Part shown: positions 21,242 to 35,234 of the stretch, in pieces
How positions within the stretch are numbered: the first letter of the stretch is position 1
Layout of the letters: each line of letters opens with the position of its first letter
Program-made: the position numbers and the translations under genes
NCBI GenBank assembly: GCA_019022495.1
Contig: JAFEKR010000004.1
Coordinates: 1,364,001 to 1,428,000, forward strand
Origin: Epichloe hybrida
Taxonomy: Eukaryota; Ascomycota; Sordariomycetes; Hypocreales; Clavicipitaceae
Reading direction: 5' to 3'
DNA: 64,000 bases
The notes under the pieces: generated by a model
The model's input: the letters and a program-made list of their open reading frames with translations, nothing else
Database searches by the model: none
What the model was told of the DNA's origin: nothing

Positions 21242-21550
21242 TATTGGATTCACAGGGTATTGAATTCAATGTGTAATACAGTCGTGAGCCCGAAGAATAG
21301 TATTGTCATTGATTATTTATTCTAGGCTGCGTTATCTATTATCATGATTAATTAAGTTATTAGAAAAGAGAGGTAAAAAGCTAGAAGTTATAATATATAA
21401 AGGGAAAAGGGGTTACGCGTTTGTGTCCCCACATTTCCTAGCCAATCAACGTGCTAGGTTATAGGTCACGTGTAGGGTCCGCGCATAGCCTAAGCTTCTG
21501 CTAGGTAATTGCGGCTATGACGCGTAATTAATATTACCTTTGTTCTAACA
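21242..21550 (-). repeat. 3' LTR of A2
   Basis: Reads on the minus strand from TGTTAGAACAAAGG to the GAATCCAATA end. The purine tract AAAAGAGAGAAGTTCTAG lies just upstream on that strand, as it does for A1. Confidence 0.93.
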
Positions 21551-24500
21551 CTAGAACTTCTCTCTTTTAACATAATTATTAACATGTGATATTAATCACA
21601 GAAATAAAAAGAAAGATAGATCAAGAATATGATTAATAAGGGATATAAAGAAAAGAACTTATAGCCTATCTAGGCGTATAGTTACTAATAAAAAGGAAAT
21701 AATAATCTTACTTAGCCTATAAGCCTATGTAAGGATAAGTAAGTCCTTCTAAATCCCCTCTTTCCTTAAAATAACACATATACCACACTATAGCACGTAT
21801 ATAATATCTTCCTCCTCCTTAGTAATACCTTTATCCTCCTACGCACTACTATTAATTTCTATAGTCTACTAGGAGGGCCTAGTAGGCTAGCGTGGTTATA
21901 GCCACTAGGGATATTAACTATAGGGGCGTAGATCCCCTACATATTACTATCTTATCCCTATGGCTACCCTCCTAGATAATTACCTTTTCCTCTTACCACG
22001 CGTGTGTTACGTATAGGTAACCTATCCCTCTATCTAGATAGTTATCTAGTTAGTTAAGATAAAGCTCTTAAGGGCCTTATTAGGTAATACCTTTATAAAG
22101 GTATTAGCTAGGTTATCCTCTCTATTAATCTATTAGATCTTATAAAGTTCTTAGTATTTATATAACTATTAAAGGGCTATAATATTAATTATTAGGCATT
22201 TCTCCTTTGTTATACTAAGCTTAATAAGGTACTTATATAAGAAGTATGAATCCATATATGTAATAACTAGGATCTTTAGGAGCTTTAGTTAGTTAGTAAC
22301 TAAGTTTAGGGTAGTTACAATTACGTAAGCCATATTAACACTAGCTACTATACTATAGACTTCTAAGGTAAGCACGCTTTACATGACTCTCTTACTCTTT
22401 ATTAAGCTAAAGTGCATAATATTACCTTTAATTGTAAATATACTATTAGTGTAGTCTTTATTTGCTAGGATAAGTACATATTCTAGTTATAAGGATAGGT
22501 CCTAGTTATTAGCAAAGGATTTATTTACAAAGGCAAAGAGCTTTACCTTCTTAAGGTTAATTAGGATAAACGTCAGACCTCTCTCTAGGTAATCTATCTG
22601 CTACTTTAGGCAGTAATTAAGGGCTTTCACGTCCTCTAGGGTTAGCTTCTAGTGTTATATAGTAATAAATAGGTTAAAGTAAGCCTCTAGTTAGTAAATT
22701 AAGGTAATGTAAGCGCCTTAGGCCCTCTACTTAATATATTTATGCTTTAAGTTAGTTATTAGAACTAACTCTAACTTATTACTCTGCCCTTTCTACTAGA
22801 TCTTAATAGTATTATTCTCTAGCAAGATAATGCCACTATTAAACGTAAGAGGGTAGTCCTAAGTTAGGAATTGCTTTAGCTTTATATTAAAGCCTACTGT
22901 AGTAAGCTAGGTCTCTTCCTTCTTAGAGAACTTCTTATCTAAGAGGCTAATTATATCGTTAGTCTATATTCTAATATAAGTAAAGTTAGGGCTTTCCTTT
23001 ATAGTTATAAGTAAGTAAGGATTATATATAAAGATTTCTATCTAGAGGTTCTCTCTATAATGCTTATAATATATAACCTACTAGTGTATTCCTGCCTCTA
23101 CGAGCCTATAGAGGGGTTTTATAACCCTTAAGATTATACTAGGTAGGTAGAGATACTATATCTAAATTAGTAAGCGCGCTAGGATTAGCCGCTCTAGCAA
23201 TATATAGGCCTATATATAAGCCTAATAGATATCTCTTAGCTAGATAAGGAATTTCCTTAATCTTACTAATAAGGCTATCACGAGGATAAGACGTTAGCTC
23301 GCGCGTTAAATTGTTAGGGCCTATGTAAGAATAGCTTATTTCCCTTTATCCTTATATCCTTAGATTATAAGGCGTGACTTTTTATAGGGTTCTATTATCT
23401 TACCTTTAATCTTATTAATAATTCAGGAATTAAAGATTCGAATTCCACTATATTCTTCCTTGTTAAATATAATAAATTTAAATATACCTTACTTAATCAG
23501 GGCATTAATTTCCGCTTTTATTAATAGCTTAAAAGGTTTACTAGGGGTCTTAATAATTCCTTCCTTATATAGCTTAATTATAAGAGCTAGGTTACTATAT
23601 TCTTTTGCTAATAGGAAGGTATTAGCACCTTAAGGTATTATAGGAGAGTTCTTCCGTGGCCTTCTATATCCTTACTTTAGTAGTATTAGCAGCACTATAT
23701 TCTTATTATAGGCCTCTTGCCCTTTTTCTCCTTTCTCTTTACTAAGCTTTACTATCTTCTTTACACTAGGATTATTATAGTAAGGCTTAATAGATATTAA
23801 CCTAAAGGTCTTTAGGCCTCTAGGCATATTAAGTATATAGCTTTCTCTAGTAATTACTAGTAGCTTATATAGACCTACCTATCCCTTACTTTCTTACTAG
23901 ACCTTAACCTTTAATCTAAGTAATAAGCTAAGGGTCTTTAAGGTATCTAGGCTATTACGTTTAGTAAGGGCCTTATTAACCTTCTAGATAGCGTAAAGTC
24001 TCTTAATCTCTTTAGTAGCCTTCTATACTATAATCACACGCTATATAATATTAGGTAATAGTAGGGACTTATTTATTATATATAGGTAGGCTTTAAAGAT
24101 AAGAAGGGTTAGGATAAGGCTATTAGGGCCTGCGGTGTTATTTAGGGCCTTAATTACTATTTAAAGGGCAACGGGTTCTAGCGTTATAAGGCATTTATAT
24201 CTAATTATATTATAGGCTCTTTAGAGCAGCCTATAATACCTTTTAACCTTCCCTATGCTATAGTATGCCTTAATAGGGACTTCCTTAATCAAAATTAATA
24301 TTAAAGCTACGAATTATCTAAATTTATTGCCGTGGAAGTTCGTTCTAGTATCTATAATAATAAAGTCTAGGGGGCCTAGGTAAGTATTAATCTAGTATAT
24401 TTAGAGGGCTTCCTAGGTTATTTTTATAGAGATATTATTAAGGAATTTCGCTGCGTTAAACGCTATAGCCATATCTATAGTATAAAGTGTAGGGCAGTTA

Positions 24501-27500
24501 CTATCTAGGTAGAAGACATTTACTATTACTTTATAATTAAAGCTACACTTATCCTTAAGGGTAAACTTAAAGTAATTAGGGCTATTTATGTGTATTTAGC
24601 ATTAGTAGTAGATTCTCATTAGCTCCCTAATAGCTTTAATATTAATATTATACCCTAATTTACAAAGAACCTTATATAAACATTAGATTAATAAATACCT
24701 AAAGTAGCAATGTAGTTGCTATAGCTTGCCTTCTATAAGGTAGCTCTAAGCAACTACTTCTTCTTTCTATGTAAGAAGTATCTAGGCATAGCCCTATTTA
24801 CATATAACAGGGACTTTAATATTTCCTTATTATAGCGTGTTCTTAGAGATATTAAAGTTAATCTTTAGATAGTCTATATTATTAAGGGATAAGAGAAATA
24901 GAGTGTTTATAGGGATAACCTAAAAGAGAATATTTCCGAAGGGAGTAGGCATATTAGCTGCTCTAAGCGTAATAATTAGGTCTCCCACGCTAAATCTAAC
25001 TAATGCTTTCTTTTCTATTAATTTATTAAGCTATAATGTAGGCATCTAACGTTACAAAGTAAGAAATTAAGGGTGCCTTACTATAGAGAACTTTGCGGCT
25101 CCTGTATTAGGCATAATCCCTTAGAATGTTACATAGGAATAGCGATCTTCTAATATAAATATTGCTAGGGCTTTGTTTATAAGTTCTTACTAAAAGGGGT
25201 CTTCTTTGCTTAGACTATAATAAGCTGCTTACCTTATTAGGAAATGAACTGTTCTTTTACTATTAATCTAGGTTCTATGAGTGAAGAAGCTTATAGGTAC
25301 TAGCCTATCTGTATCATTAGGGCTATTATTAAATCTAATGCTCTTTATATACTAAGCGATTTCATTATTAATAGGGGTTTAAGACTTATATTCTCCCTTA
25401 TACTAAGTAAGGAATAAATAATATAAGTTATTAGCTAGATCTATAAGGTAGTGGTTCTTAAAGCGTTAAAACGCCTTCTTATAGTTCTCTTTAGGGTGCT
25501 TAGATAACTAGTATCCTTCCTTGCTATATACATAGCACTTCTTTATATAGGGAGTACCTCCTTTTCCTTATGGTTTTAAGGGGTATTAGGTCTCTTTTCT
25601 AGTCCTATTATATCTTTAGTTAGTCTAGAATTGCTCTAGGGTTATAGCTTTAGTTAGGAACTATTAATAGTTCTTCTTCTCTTCCTTAATAAAATAAAGG
25701 GTTATTCTAATCCGTTTACAAAACTCTTGTAGTCTATCTAGCGGATCTATGATTACTCCTTTACACTCTAGAATACTATAATAGGCTCTAATAAGTTAAT
25801 TCTAGAGTGCCCTTTTAGTTTAGCTTACTTTAGGCACTACTTATTATAAGATAGCTAGTCTTTCTATAAGTTTATTAAAGTATTTAATTATTAACTTACT
25901 TAGGTTATTATTTGCTATTCCTTATAAGGAAGTGTTGTTCCACTCTAGCAAATATCTTTACTATATATCCTTAGTTTTAAATTATTCTCTTATATAGCTA
26001 ATAAGCATAAGGAGATCTTATAGTTATCTAGGTTTAGAGAGGTAGTCTATATAGTATTATAATACTTTACCTTTAAGTATAACCTTAAAAGCATAACTAG
26101 CTTATTTAGGCTAGATATTAAGTAACTTATACTTTCTATAAAATATTTAAAGCTTTAATTTAAGGATATTATAGTTATTAGTGCTATAGAGTTATTCCTT
26201 AAGGTATACCTTAGATAGGTTAATAATTTACTTTAGTAAAGGTCTCTAGGTCTATAGGGGTCCTCTAGGTGTTTCCCTTTATATTTATAAAAGGGGTAGT
26301 AAGGTCTTTAGGAAGTAAGAGGGTAGCTTTATAGGTAGTACCCTTAGGGCTTATTATTCTCTCTAATCCTCCTCTTCCTTATATTAGAAAGGAGGAATTA
26401 TAGCTCTTTAAGCTATACTAATAAGGGCACTACTAGCCCTAGATAGCATAGGTTACCTCTATTAGTAACTCTCTTACTTAGGGGTATTATTAGTAGTATT
26501 ACTAAGGTAATACTACTAACTTACCTCTAGTGAAGGTATAAGTAAGGGAGTTACCTATAGATGCTTACAAATAGTATCCTTAGGTGGTCTTAACTCTAGG
26601 TTAATTAACCTTCCTAGGGGAGATTAACTAGGCCTTCCTAAAGGGAATTAACTTAGTCTTCCTAGGGGAGTCTAGCTTATTAATCCTTTTAATAGTAATT
26701 ATACTAATAAATAAGGTAATAGGGTAAGTTACCTAGTTTTAATATTACTATTATCTAGTAGATTATAGAAGAACTCTTTATTCTATAAGTTCTTTTAGAA
26801 GCCTATATACTTCTTCCTAGCCTCTTTAATTTCTTTAAGAGTCTAAAATCTAAATTCTTCTTAGTTTACTACTTCTTTAAGGTTATTTACTATCTTAGTG
26901 CCTCTTCTAATAGTTATATACACTCCATTGTAAAGAAAATAGTCTTAAAGTCTATTTTATAAAAGGTCTCTCCCTTTTACAAACTTATCCCTTAACTATT
27001 TATAGAAGTTATTACTAAATTCGGAGAATAGTGTTCTTCTAAATAACCCTTACTCCTTATATTATCTAGTCTTTATAAGGATATAGAGACTAATTTCCTT
27101 AGGTGTTATTATCTCTTTATGTTTAGAACTTCCTATTTATTAGAGTAGTTCTTCTATAATATGTTATTAAAGCCTTATAGAGATGTAAGGGTATAGGTTA
27201 GTGTAAATAGGGGTTTTTCCTTTATTAAGGTATTTATTATTATCTCCTGTTTTAATGCCTTCTATAGTATTATTATAGCTATTAGTCTTGCTAGGAACTC
27301 TGAATTAACGAGAGGTCCTAGATAGTCTAGTTGTATCTAATATTCTAATTAATTAAGGGAGGTAGATCTTATAATATAAGGAGATAATAGGTATAACTAT
27401 GATTATATAACGTTTTTTAGATGTAAAGGATTGCGAGGTAAGGCAGTTAACTTTAAATATATGATAGAATATATAATAAAGAAAGATAAGGGGATAGCTT

Positions 27501-27737
27501 AGCTACTAGCGTTAAACCTTTCTTTGTTATTTCAGAGTCTATATAGATATAGATATTAATACTAAAGTAAGAAGAGAGCTATATTATACCTTTCCATTAG
27601 TATAACTTATTATTAAACATAGCCCTCCTATTTTATAGGGCGAGTTATTATTAAATAAGCTACCTCTTCTAATTAACCTTACTAATTTATAGTGTTTAAA
27701 GACTACATGGTTATCTATGAAGGTAACTACTAATTAG
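21551..27737 (-). pseudogene. Family A gag-pol of copy A2
   Basis: The minus-strand body is the counterpart of the A1 body. RNase H lies near 22,030-22,520, reverse transcriptase around 22,700-23,500, integrase around 23,950-24,500 and Gag at about 25,300-27,200, inferred by matching the same stretches read in A1. All frames contain many TAA and TAG codons. No functional product is expected. Confidence 0.8.
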
Positions 27738-28046
27738 TGTTAGATTCACAGGGTATTGAATTTAATATATAATATAGTTATAAGCCTAAAGAATAGTATT
27801 ATTATTAATTATCTATTCTAGGCTACGTTATCTATTATTATAATTAATTAAGTTATTAGAAAAGAGAGGTAAAAAGCTAGAAGTTATAATATATAAAGGG
27901 AAAAGGGGTTGCGCGTTTGTGTCCCTATATTTCCTAGCTAATTAACGTGCTAGGTTATAGGTCACGTGTGAAGTCCGCGCGCGGCCTAAGCTTCTGCCGG
28001 GTAATTGCGGCTGCGACGCGCGATTGATATCACCTTTGTTCTAACA
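27738..28046 (-). repeat. 5' LTR of A2
   Basis: 309 bases on the minus strand. The end at 28,046 is the TGTTAGAACAAAGG start with its GC-rich patch (about 27,960-28,025). Confidence 0.93.
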
Positions 28047-28051
28047 AATAC

Positions 28052-31000
28052 TATAGAAGGCATTAAAACAGGAGATAATAATAAATACCTTAATAAAGGA
28101 AAAACCCCTATTTACACTAACCTATACCCCTATATCTTTATAAGGCTTTAATAATATATTATAAAAGAATTACTCTAATGGATAGGAAGTTCTAAATATA
28201 AAGAGATAATAACTCCTAAGGAAATTAGTCTTTATATCCTTATAAAGACTAAATAATATAAGGAGCAAGGGTTATTTAAAAGAACACTATTCTCTGAATT
28301 TAGTAATAACTTTTACGGATAGTTAAGGGATAAGTTTATAAAAGGGAGAGACCTTTTATAGAACAGACTTTAAGACTATTTTCTTTATAATAAAGTATAT
28401 ATAACTATTAGAAGAGGTACTAAGATAGTAAATAACCTTAAAGAAGTAGTAAACTAAGAAGAATTTAGATTTTAGACTCTTAAAGAAATTAAAGAGACTA
28501 GGAAGAAGTATATAGGCTTCTAAAAGAACCTATAGAATAAAGAGTTCTTCTATAATTTACTAGATAATAGTAATATTAGAACTAGGTAACCTACCCTATT
28601 ACCTTATATATTAGTATAATTACTATTAAAAGGATTAATAAGCTAGACTCCCCTAGGAAAACTAAGTTAATCCCCTCTAGGAAGGCCTAGTTAATCTCCC
28701 CTAGGAAGGTTAATTAACCTAGAGTTAAGACCGCCTAAGGATACTATTTATAAGCATCTATAAGTAACTCCCCTACCTATACCTTTACTAAAGGTAAGTT
28801 AGTAGTATTACCCTAGTAACACTACTAATAATGCCCCTAAGTAGGAGAGTTACTAATAAAGGCAACCTATACTATCTAGGGCTAGTAGTACCCCTATTAG
28901 CATAGCTTAAAGAGCTATAATTCCTCCTTCCTAATATAAGGAAGAGAAGAATTAGAGGGAATAATAAGCCTTAAGGGTACTACTTATAAAGCTACTCTCT
29001 TACTTCCTAAAGACCTTACTACCCCTTTTATAAATATAAAGGGAAATACCTAGAGGACCCTTATAGACCTAGAGACCTTTACTAAAGCAAATTATTAACC
29101 TATCTAAGGTATACCCTAAAGAATAACTCTATAGTGCTAATAACTATAATATTCTTAAATTAAAGCTTTAAATATTCTATAGAAAGTATAAGTTACTTAA
29201 TATCTAGCCTAAACAAGCTAGTTATACTTTTAAGGTTATGCTTAAAGGTAAAGCACTATAATACTATGTAAACTACCTCTCTAAACCTAGATAACTATAA
29301 AATCTCCCTATGCTTATTAGCTATATAAGAGAATAATTTAAACTAAGGATATATAGTAAAGATATCTACTAGAATAGAACAACACTTCCCTATAAGGAAT
29401 AATAAATAATAACCTAAGTAAGTTAATAATTAAATACTTTAATAAACTTATAGAAAGACTAGCTATCTTATAATAAGTAGTGCTTAAAGTAAGCTAAACT
29501 AAAAGGGCACTCTAGAACTAACTAATTAGAGCCTATTATAGTATTTTAGAGTGTAAAGAAGTAATTATAGATCCGCTAGATAGACTATAAGAGTTCTATA
29601 AATAAATTAGAATAACCCTTTATCTTATTAAGGAAGAGAAAAAAAACTATTAATAGTTCCTAACTAAAGCTATAACCCTAAAGTAATTCTAGACTAACTA
29701 AAAATATAATAGGAAGGGAAAAGAGACCTAATACCCCTTAAAACTATAAGGAAGAGAAGGCACTCCCTATATAAAGAAGTACTATATATATAGTAAGGAA
29801 GGATACTAGTTATCTTAGCACCCTAAAGAGGACTATAAGAAGGCATTTTAACGCTTTAAGAACTACTACCTTATAGATCTAACTAATAACTTATATTATT
29901 TATTCCTTACTTAGTATAAGGGAGAACACAAGTCCTAACCCCTTATTAATAATAAAATCGCTTAGTATATAAAGAGTATTAGATTTAATAATAGCCTTAA
30001 TAATATAGATAGGCTAGTACTTATAAGCTTCTTTATATATAGAACCTATATTAATAGCGAGAAAACGGTTTAATTCCTAATAAGGTAAGTAGCGTATTAT
30101 AGCCTAATCAAAGAAAACCCCTTTTAGCAGGAACTTATGAATAAAGCCCTAGTAATGTTTATATTAGAAAATTGCTATTCCTATGTGATATTTTAAGGGA
30201 TTATGCCTAATATAGGAGCTATAAAGTTCTCTACAGTAAGGTACCCTTAATTCCTTACTTTATAATGTTAGATACCTACATTATAGCTTAATAAATTAAT
30301 AGAGAAAAAGGCATTAGTTAGGTTTAGCGCGGGAGACCTAATTATCACGCTTAGAGCGGCTATAGTGCCTACCCCCTTTAGAAATATTCTCTTTTAGGTT
30401 ATCCTTATAAACACTCTATTTCTCTTATCCCTTAATAATATAAACTATCTAAAAATCAACTTTAATATCTCTAAGAACACACTATAATAAGGAAATATTA
30501 AAGTACCTATTATATATAAATAGGGGCATGCCTAAATACTTCTTATATAGAAAGAAGAAGTAGTTACTTAGAGCTACCTTATAGAAAGCAAGCTATAGTA
30601 ACTATATCGCCGCTTTAGGTATCTATTAATCTAATATCTATATGAGGTTCTCTATAGATTAGGGTATAATATTAACATTAAAGCTATTAGGGAGCTAATA
30701 AGAATTTGCTACTAATGCTAAATATATGTAAATAGCCCTAATTACTTTAAGTTTACCCTTAAGGATAAGTGTAGCTTTAATTATAAAGTAATAGTAAATA
30801 TCTTTTACCTAGATAGTAACTACCCTACACTCCACGCTATAGATATAGCTATAGCGTTTAACGTAGCGAAATTCCTTAATAATATCTTTATAAAAATAAC
30901 CTAGGAAGCCCTTTAAATATACTAGATTAATGCTTACCTAGGCCCCCTAGACTTTATTATTATAGACGCTAGAATAAACTTCTATAGTAATAAATTTAGA

Positions 31001-33766
31001 TAATTCGTAGCTTTAATGTTAATTTTAATTAAGGAAGTCCTTATTAAGGCATACTATAGTATAGGGAAGGTTAAAAGGTATTATAGGCTGCTCTAAAGAG
31101 CCTATAATATAATTAAATATAAATACCCTATAATACTAGAACCTATTACCCTTTAAATAGTAATTAAGGCCCTAAATAACACCGTAGGCCCTAATAGCCT
31201 TATCCTAACCCTCCTTATCTTTAGAGCTTACTTATGTATAATAAATAAGTCCTTACTATCACTTAATATTATATAGTATATGATTATAGTATAGAAGGCT
31301 ACTAAAGAGATTAAGAGGCTTTACGCTATCTGGAAGGTTAATAAGGCCCTTACTAAATGTAATAGCCTAGATACCTTAAAGACCCTTAGCTTACTACTTA
31401 GATTAAAGGTTAAGGTCTAGCAAGAAGGTAAGGGATAGGTAAGTCTATATAAGCTACTAGTAATTACTAGAGAAAGCTATATACTTAATATACCTAGAGG
31501 CCTAAAGACCTTTAGGTTAATATCTATTAAGCCTTACTATAATAATCCTAATATAAAGAAGATAATAAAGCCTAGTAAAGAGAAAGGAGAGAAAAGGCAA
31601 GAGGCTTATAATAAGAATATAGTATTACTAATACTATTAAAGTAAGGACACGGAAGGCTACGGAAGAACCTCTTATAATGCCTTAAGGTACTAATACCTT
31701 CCTATTAGCAAAAGAATATAGTAACCTAGCTCTTGTAATTAAGCTATATAAGGAAGGAATTATTAAGACCCCTAGTAAACCTTTTAAGCTATTAATAAAA
31801 GTGGAAATCAACGCTCTAATTAAGTAAGGTATATTTAAATTTATTATATTTAATAAGGAAGAACATAGTGGAATTTAAATCTTTAATTCCTAGATTATTA
31901 ATAAGATTAAGGGCAAGATAATAGAACCCTATAAAAAGTTATGCCTTATAATCTAAGGGTATAAGGATAAAGGGAAACAGGCTATTCTTACATAGGCCTT
32001 AATAATTTAACGCGCGAGCTAATGTCTTATCCTTGTGATAGCCTTATTAGTAAGATTAAGGAAATTCCTTATCTAGCTAAGAGATATCTATTAGGCTTAT
32101 ATATAGGCCTATATATTACTAGAGCGGCTAATCCTAGCGCGCTTGCTAATTTAAATACGGTATCTTTACTTACCTAGTATAATCTTAAGGGTTATAAAAC
32201 CCCTCTACAGGCTTGTAAAGGCAGGAACACACTGGTAGGTTATATATTATAAGCATTATAGAGAGAACCTCTAGATAGAAACCTTTATATATAATCCCTA
32301 CCTACTTATAACTATAAAGGAAAGCCCTAACTTTGCCTATATTAGAATGTAGACTAATAATACAATTAGCCTCTTAGATAAGAAGTTCTCTAAGAAGGAA
32401 AAGACCTAGCTTATTATAGTAGGCTTTAATATAAAGCTAAAGTAGTTTCTAACCTAGGACAGTCCCCTTATATTTAATAGTAGTATTATTACGCTAGAGA
32501 ATAATACTATTAAGATCTAGTAAAAAGGGTAGAGTAATAAGTTAGAGTTAGTCCCTATAACTAATTTAAAGCATAAGTATATTAAGTAAAGGGCCTAAGG
32601 CGCTTACATTACCTTAATTTACTAACTAGAGGCTTACTTTAACCTATCCGTTGCTACATAACACTAGAAGCTAACCCTAAAGGACATAAAAGCCCTTAAT
32701 TACCGCCTAAAGTAGTAGATAAATTACCTAGAGAGAGGTCTAATGTTTATCCTAATTAACCTTAAGAAAGTAAAGCTCTTTGCCTTTATAGATAGATTCT
32801 TTGCTAATAACTAGGACCTATCCTTATAACTAGGATATATACTTATCCTAGTAAATAAAGACTATACTAATAGCAAATTCATAATTAAAGGCAATATTAT
32901 GCACTTTAGCTTAATAAAGAGCAAGAGAGTTATGTAAAGCGTGCTTACCTTAGAAGTTTATAGTATAGTAGCTAGTGTTAATATAGCTTACGCAATTATA
33001 ACTACCCTAAACTTAGTTACTAACTAACTAAAGCTCCTAAAGATCCTAGTTATTATATATATAGATTTATACTCCTTATATAAGTGCCTTATTAAGCTTA
33101 GTATAATAAAGGAGAAACGCTTAATAATTAATATTATAGCCCTTTAATAGTTATATAAACACTAAGAACTTTATAAGATCTAATAGATTAACAGAGAGAA
33201 TAACCTAGCTAATGCCTTTACAAAGGTATTACCTAATAAGGCCCTTAAGAGCTTTATCTTAACTAACTAGATAACTATCTAGATAGAGGGATAGGTTACC
33301 TACATATAATATATATATAGTAAGAGGAAAAGGTAATTCTCTAGGAGGATAGCTATAGGGATAAGACAGTAATACACAGGGGATTTACGCCCCTATAGTT
33401 AATATCCCTAGTAGCTATAACTATACTAGCCTACTAGGCTCTCCTAGTAAACTATAGAAATTAATAGTAGTGTGTAGGAGGATAAAGGTGTTACTAAGGG
33501 GGAGGAAAATATTATATACATACTATAGTGTGGTATATGTGTTATTTTAAGGAAAAGAAGGGATTTAGAAGGACTTACTTATCCTTACATAGGCTAACAG
33601 GCTAAGCAAGATTATTATTTCCCTTTTATTAGCAACTATACGCCTAGATAAGCTATAAGTTCTTTTCCTTACATCCCTTATTAATTACATTCTTAATCTA
33701 TCTTTCTTTTCATTTCTATAATTAATATCACGCGTTAATAATTATATTAAAAGAGAGAAGTTCTAG
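28052..33766 (+). pseudogene. Family A gag-pol of copy A1
   Basis: A Copia polyprotein relic in plus orientation, read in one frame with RIP-type stops. Gag lies in the first 1.9 kb; it includes a triple SPLGR-like repeat (about 28,650-28,710) and a knuckle-like stretch KYYIYSKEGYQLSQHPKEDY near 29,780. Integrase is at about 30,700-31,250 (SFNYKVIVNIFYLDSNYP, then LGPLDFIIIDARINFYSNKF). Reverse transcriptase lies between about 31,700 and 32,500. RNase H is at 32,790-33,290 (LGYILILVNKDYT, LVIIYIDLYSLYKCLIKL, NLANAFTKVLPNKALKS). The domain order of integrase before reverse transcriptase identifies Copia rather than Gypsy. It cannot encode a working protein. Confidence 0.85.
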
Positions 33767-34074
33767 TGTTAGAATAAAGGTAATATTAATTGCGCGTCGC
33801 AGCTGTAATTACCTAGCAGAAGCTCGGGCCACGCGCGGACCCTACACGTAACCTATAACCTAGTATGTTAATTAGCTAGGAAATGTAAGGATATAAACGC
33901 GTAACCCCTTTTCCCTTTATGTATTATAACTTCTAGCTTTTTACCTCTCTTTTCCTATAACTCAAATTAATTATAATAATAGATAACGTAGCCTAGAATA
34001 GATAATCGATGACGATACTATTCTTTAGGCTCACGACTGTATTACATTGAATTCAATACCCTGTGAATCCAACA
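33767..34074 (+). repeat. 3' LTR of A1
   Basis: 308 bases, ending CCCTGTGAATCCAACA. The last 100 bases are less mutated than the rest and still have CGATGACGATACT and CACGACTGTATTACATTG. Confidence 0.93.
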
Positions 34075-35077
34075 ATTATCTCCTTTATAATAGAGTGTAT
34101 ATAACTATTAGAAGAGGCACTAAGATAGTAAATAACCTTAAAGAAGTAGTAAACTAAGAAAAATTTAGATTTTAGACTCTTAAAGAAATTAAAGAGGCTA
34201 GGAAGAAGTATATAGGCTTTTAAAAGAACCTATAGAACGAAAAGTTCTTTTGTGATTTACTAGATAATGGTGATATTAGAACTAGGTAACCTATCCTATT
34301 ACCTTGTTTATTAGTATAATTACTATTAAAAGGATTAATAAGCTAGACTTCCCTAGGAAGACTAAGTTAATCCCCTCTAGGAAGGCCTAGCTAATCTCCC
34401 CTAGGAAGGTTAATTAACCTAGAGTTAAGACTACCTAAGGATGCTATTTGCGAGCATCTATAGGTGACTCCCCTACCTATACCTTTACTAGAGGTAAGTG
34501 AGTAGTATTACCTTAGTAACACTACTAATAATGCCCCTGAATAGGAGAATTACTAATGGAGGTAACCTATGCTATCTAGGGCTAGTAGTGCCCCTGTTAG
34601 CATAGCTTAAAGAGCTATAATTTCTCTTTCCTAATATAAGGAAGAGAAGGATTAGAGGGAATAATAAGCCCTAAGGGTGCTACTTATAAAGCTACCCTCT
34701 TACTTCCTGAAGACCTTACTACCCCTTCTATAGATATAAAGGGAAATACCTAGAGGACCCCTATAGACCTAGAGACCTTTACTAAAGTAAATTATTAACC
34801 TATCTAAGGTATACCCTAAAGAATAACTCTATAGTGCTAATAACTATAATGTTCTTAAATTAAAGCTTTAAATATTCCATAGAAAGTGTAAGTTACTTAA
34901 TATCTAGCCTAAATAAGCTAGTTATGCTTTTAAGGTTATACTTAAAGGTAAAGCATTATAATACTATGTAAACCACCTCTTAAAACCTAGATAACTATAA
35001 GATCTCCTTATGCTTATTAGCTATATAAGAGAATAATTTAAAACTAAGGATATATAGCAAAGATATTTGCTAGAGTG
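34075..35077 (+). pseudogene. Truncated family A gag fragment, left
   Basis: This fragment matches A1 from about 28,377 to 29,366. It begins exactly at the end of the A1 3' LTR and stops where the LINE begins (TAGAGTG at 35,071-35,077). It contains the same Gag portion (SPLGR-like repeats) and RIP-type stops. It lacks an LTR and the start of Gag. Confidence 0.85.
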
Positions 35078-35234
35078 ATATATTAAGACTTTCTTTAACC
35101 TTCGCACAAACTTCCGCACCGCTCTAAAGGTCCGGAATCGCCTCTAAAATACAAACCACATCAATATTTAAATTCCTCGCCTCCGTTTACCCCCCCCTAT
35201 AATATTACATTATAATAAGGCTAGTAGTAGGAGT

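Larger units (their letters stand above)
21242..28046 (-). mobile_element. Copia family A, full-length copy A2, nested in A1
   Basis: The same family as A1 but on the minus strand. The 5' LTR is at 28,046-27,738 and the 3' LTR at 21,550-21,242, 309 bases each. The insertion is flanked by the 5-bp duplication AATAC (21,237-21,241 and 28,047-28,051). Removing the element plus one AATAC restores the leader of A1 as it is seen inside A2 itself. The total is 6,805 bp. The 3' LTR keeps more CpA and CpG sites than the 5' LTR. Confidence 0.93.
20463..34074 (+). mobile_element. Copia family A, full-length copy A1 (interrupted)
   Basis: A Ty1/Copia retrotransposon in plus orientation. Its 308-base LTRs are at 20,463-20,770 and 33,767-34,074, both bounded by TG..CA. 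The body is split at 21,241 by copy A2. Subtracting A2 and one target duplication gives about 6.8 kb, the same as A2. The left flank ATTAC and right flank ATTAT could be a target duplication altered by one RIP transition. A purine tract AAAAGAGAGAAG precedes the 3' LTR. Coding frames are destroyed by RIP-type stops, so the copy is not autonomous. Confidence 0.9.
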
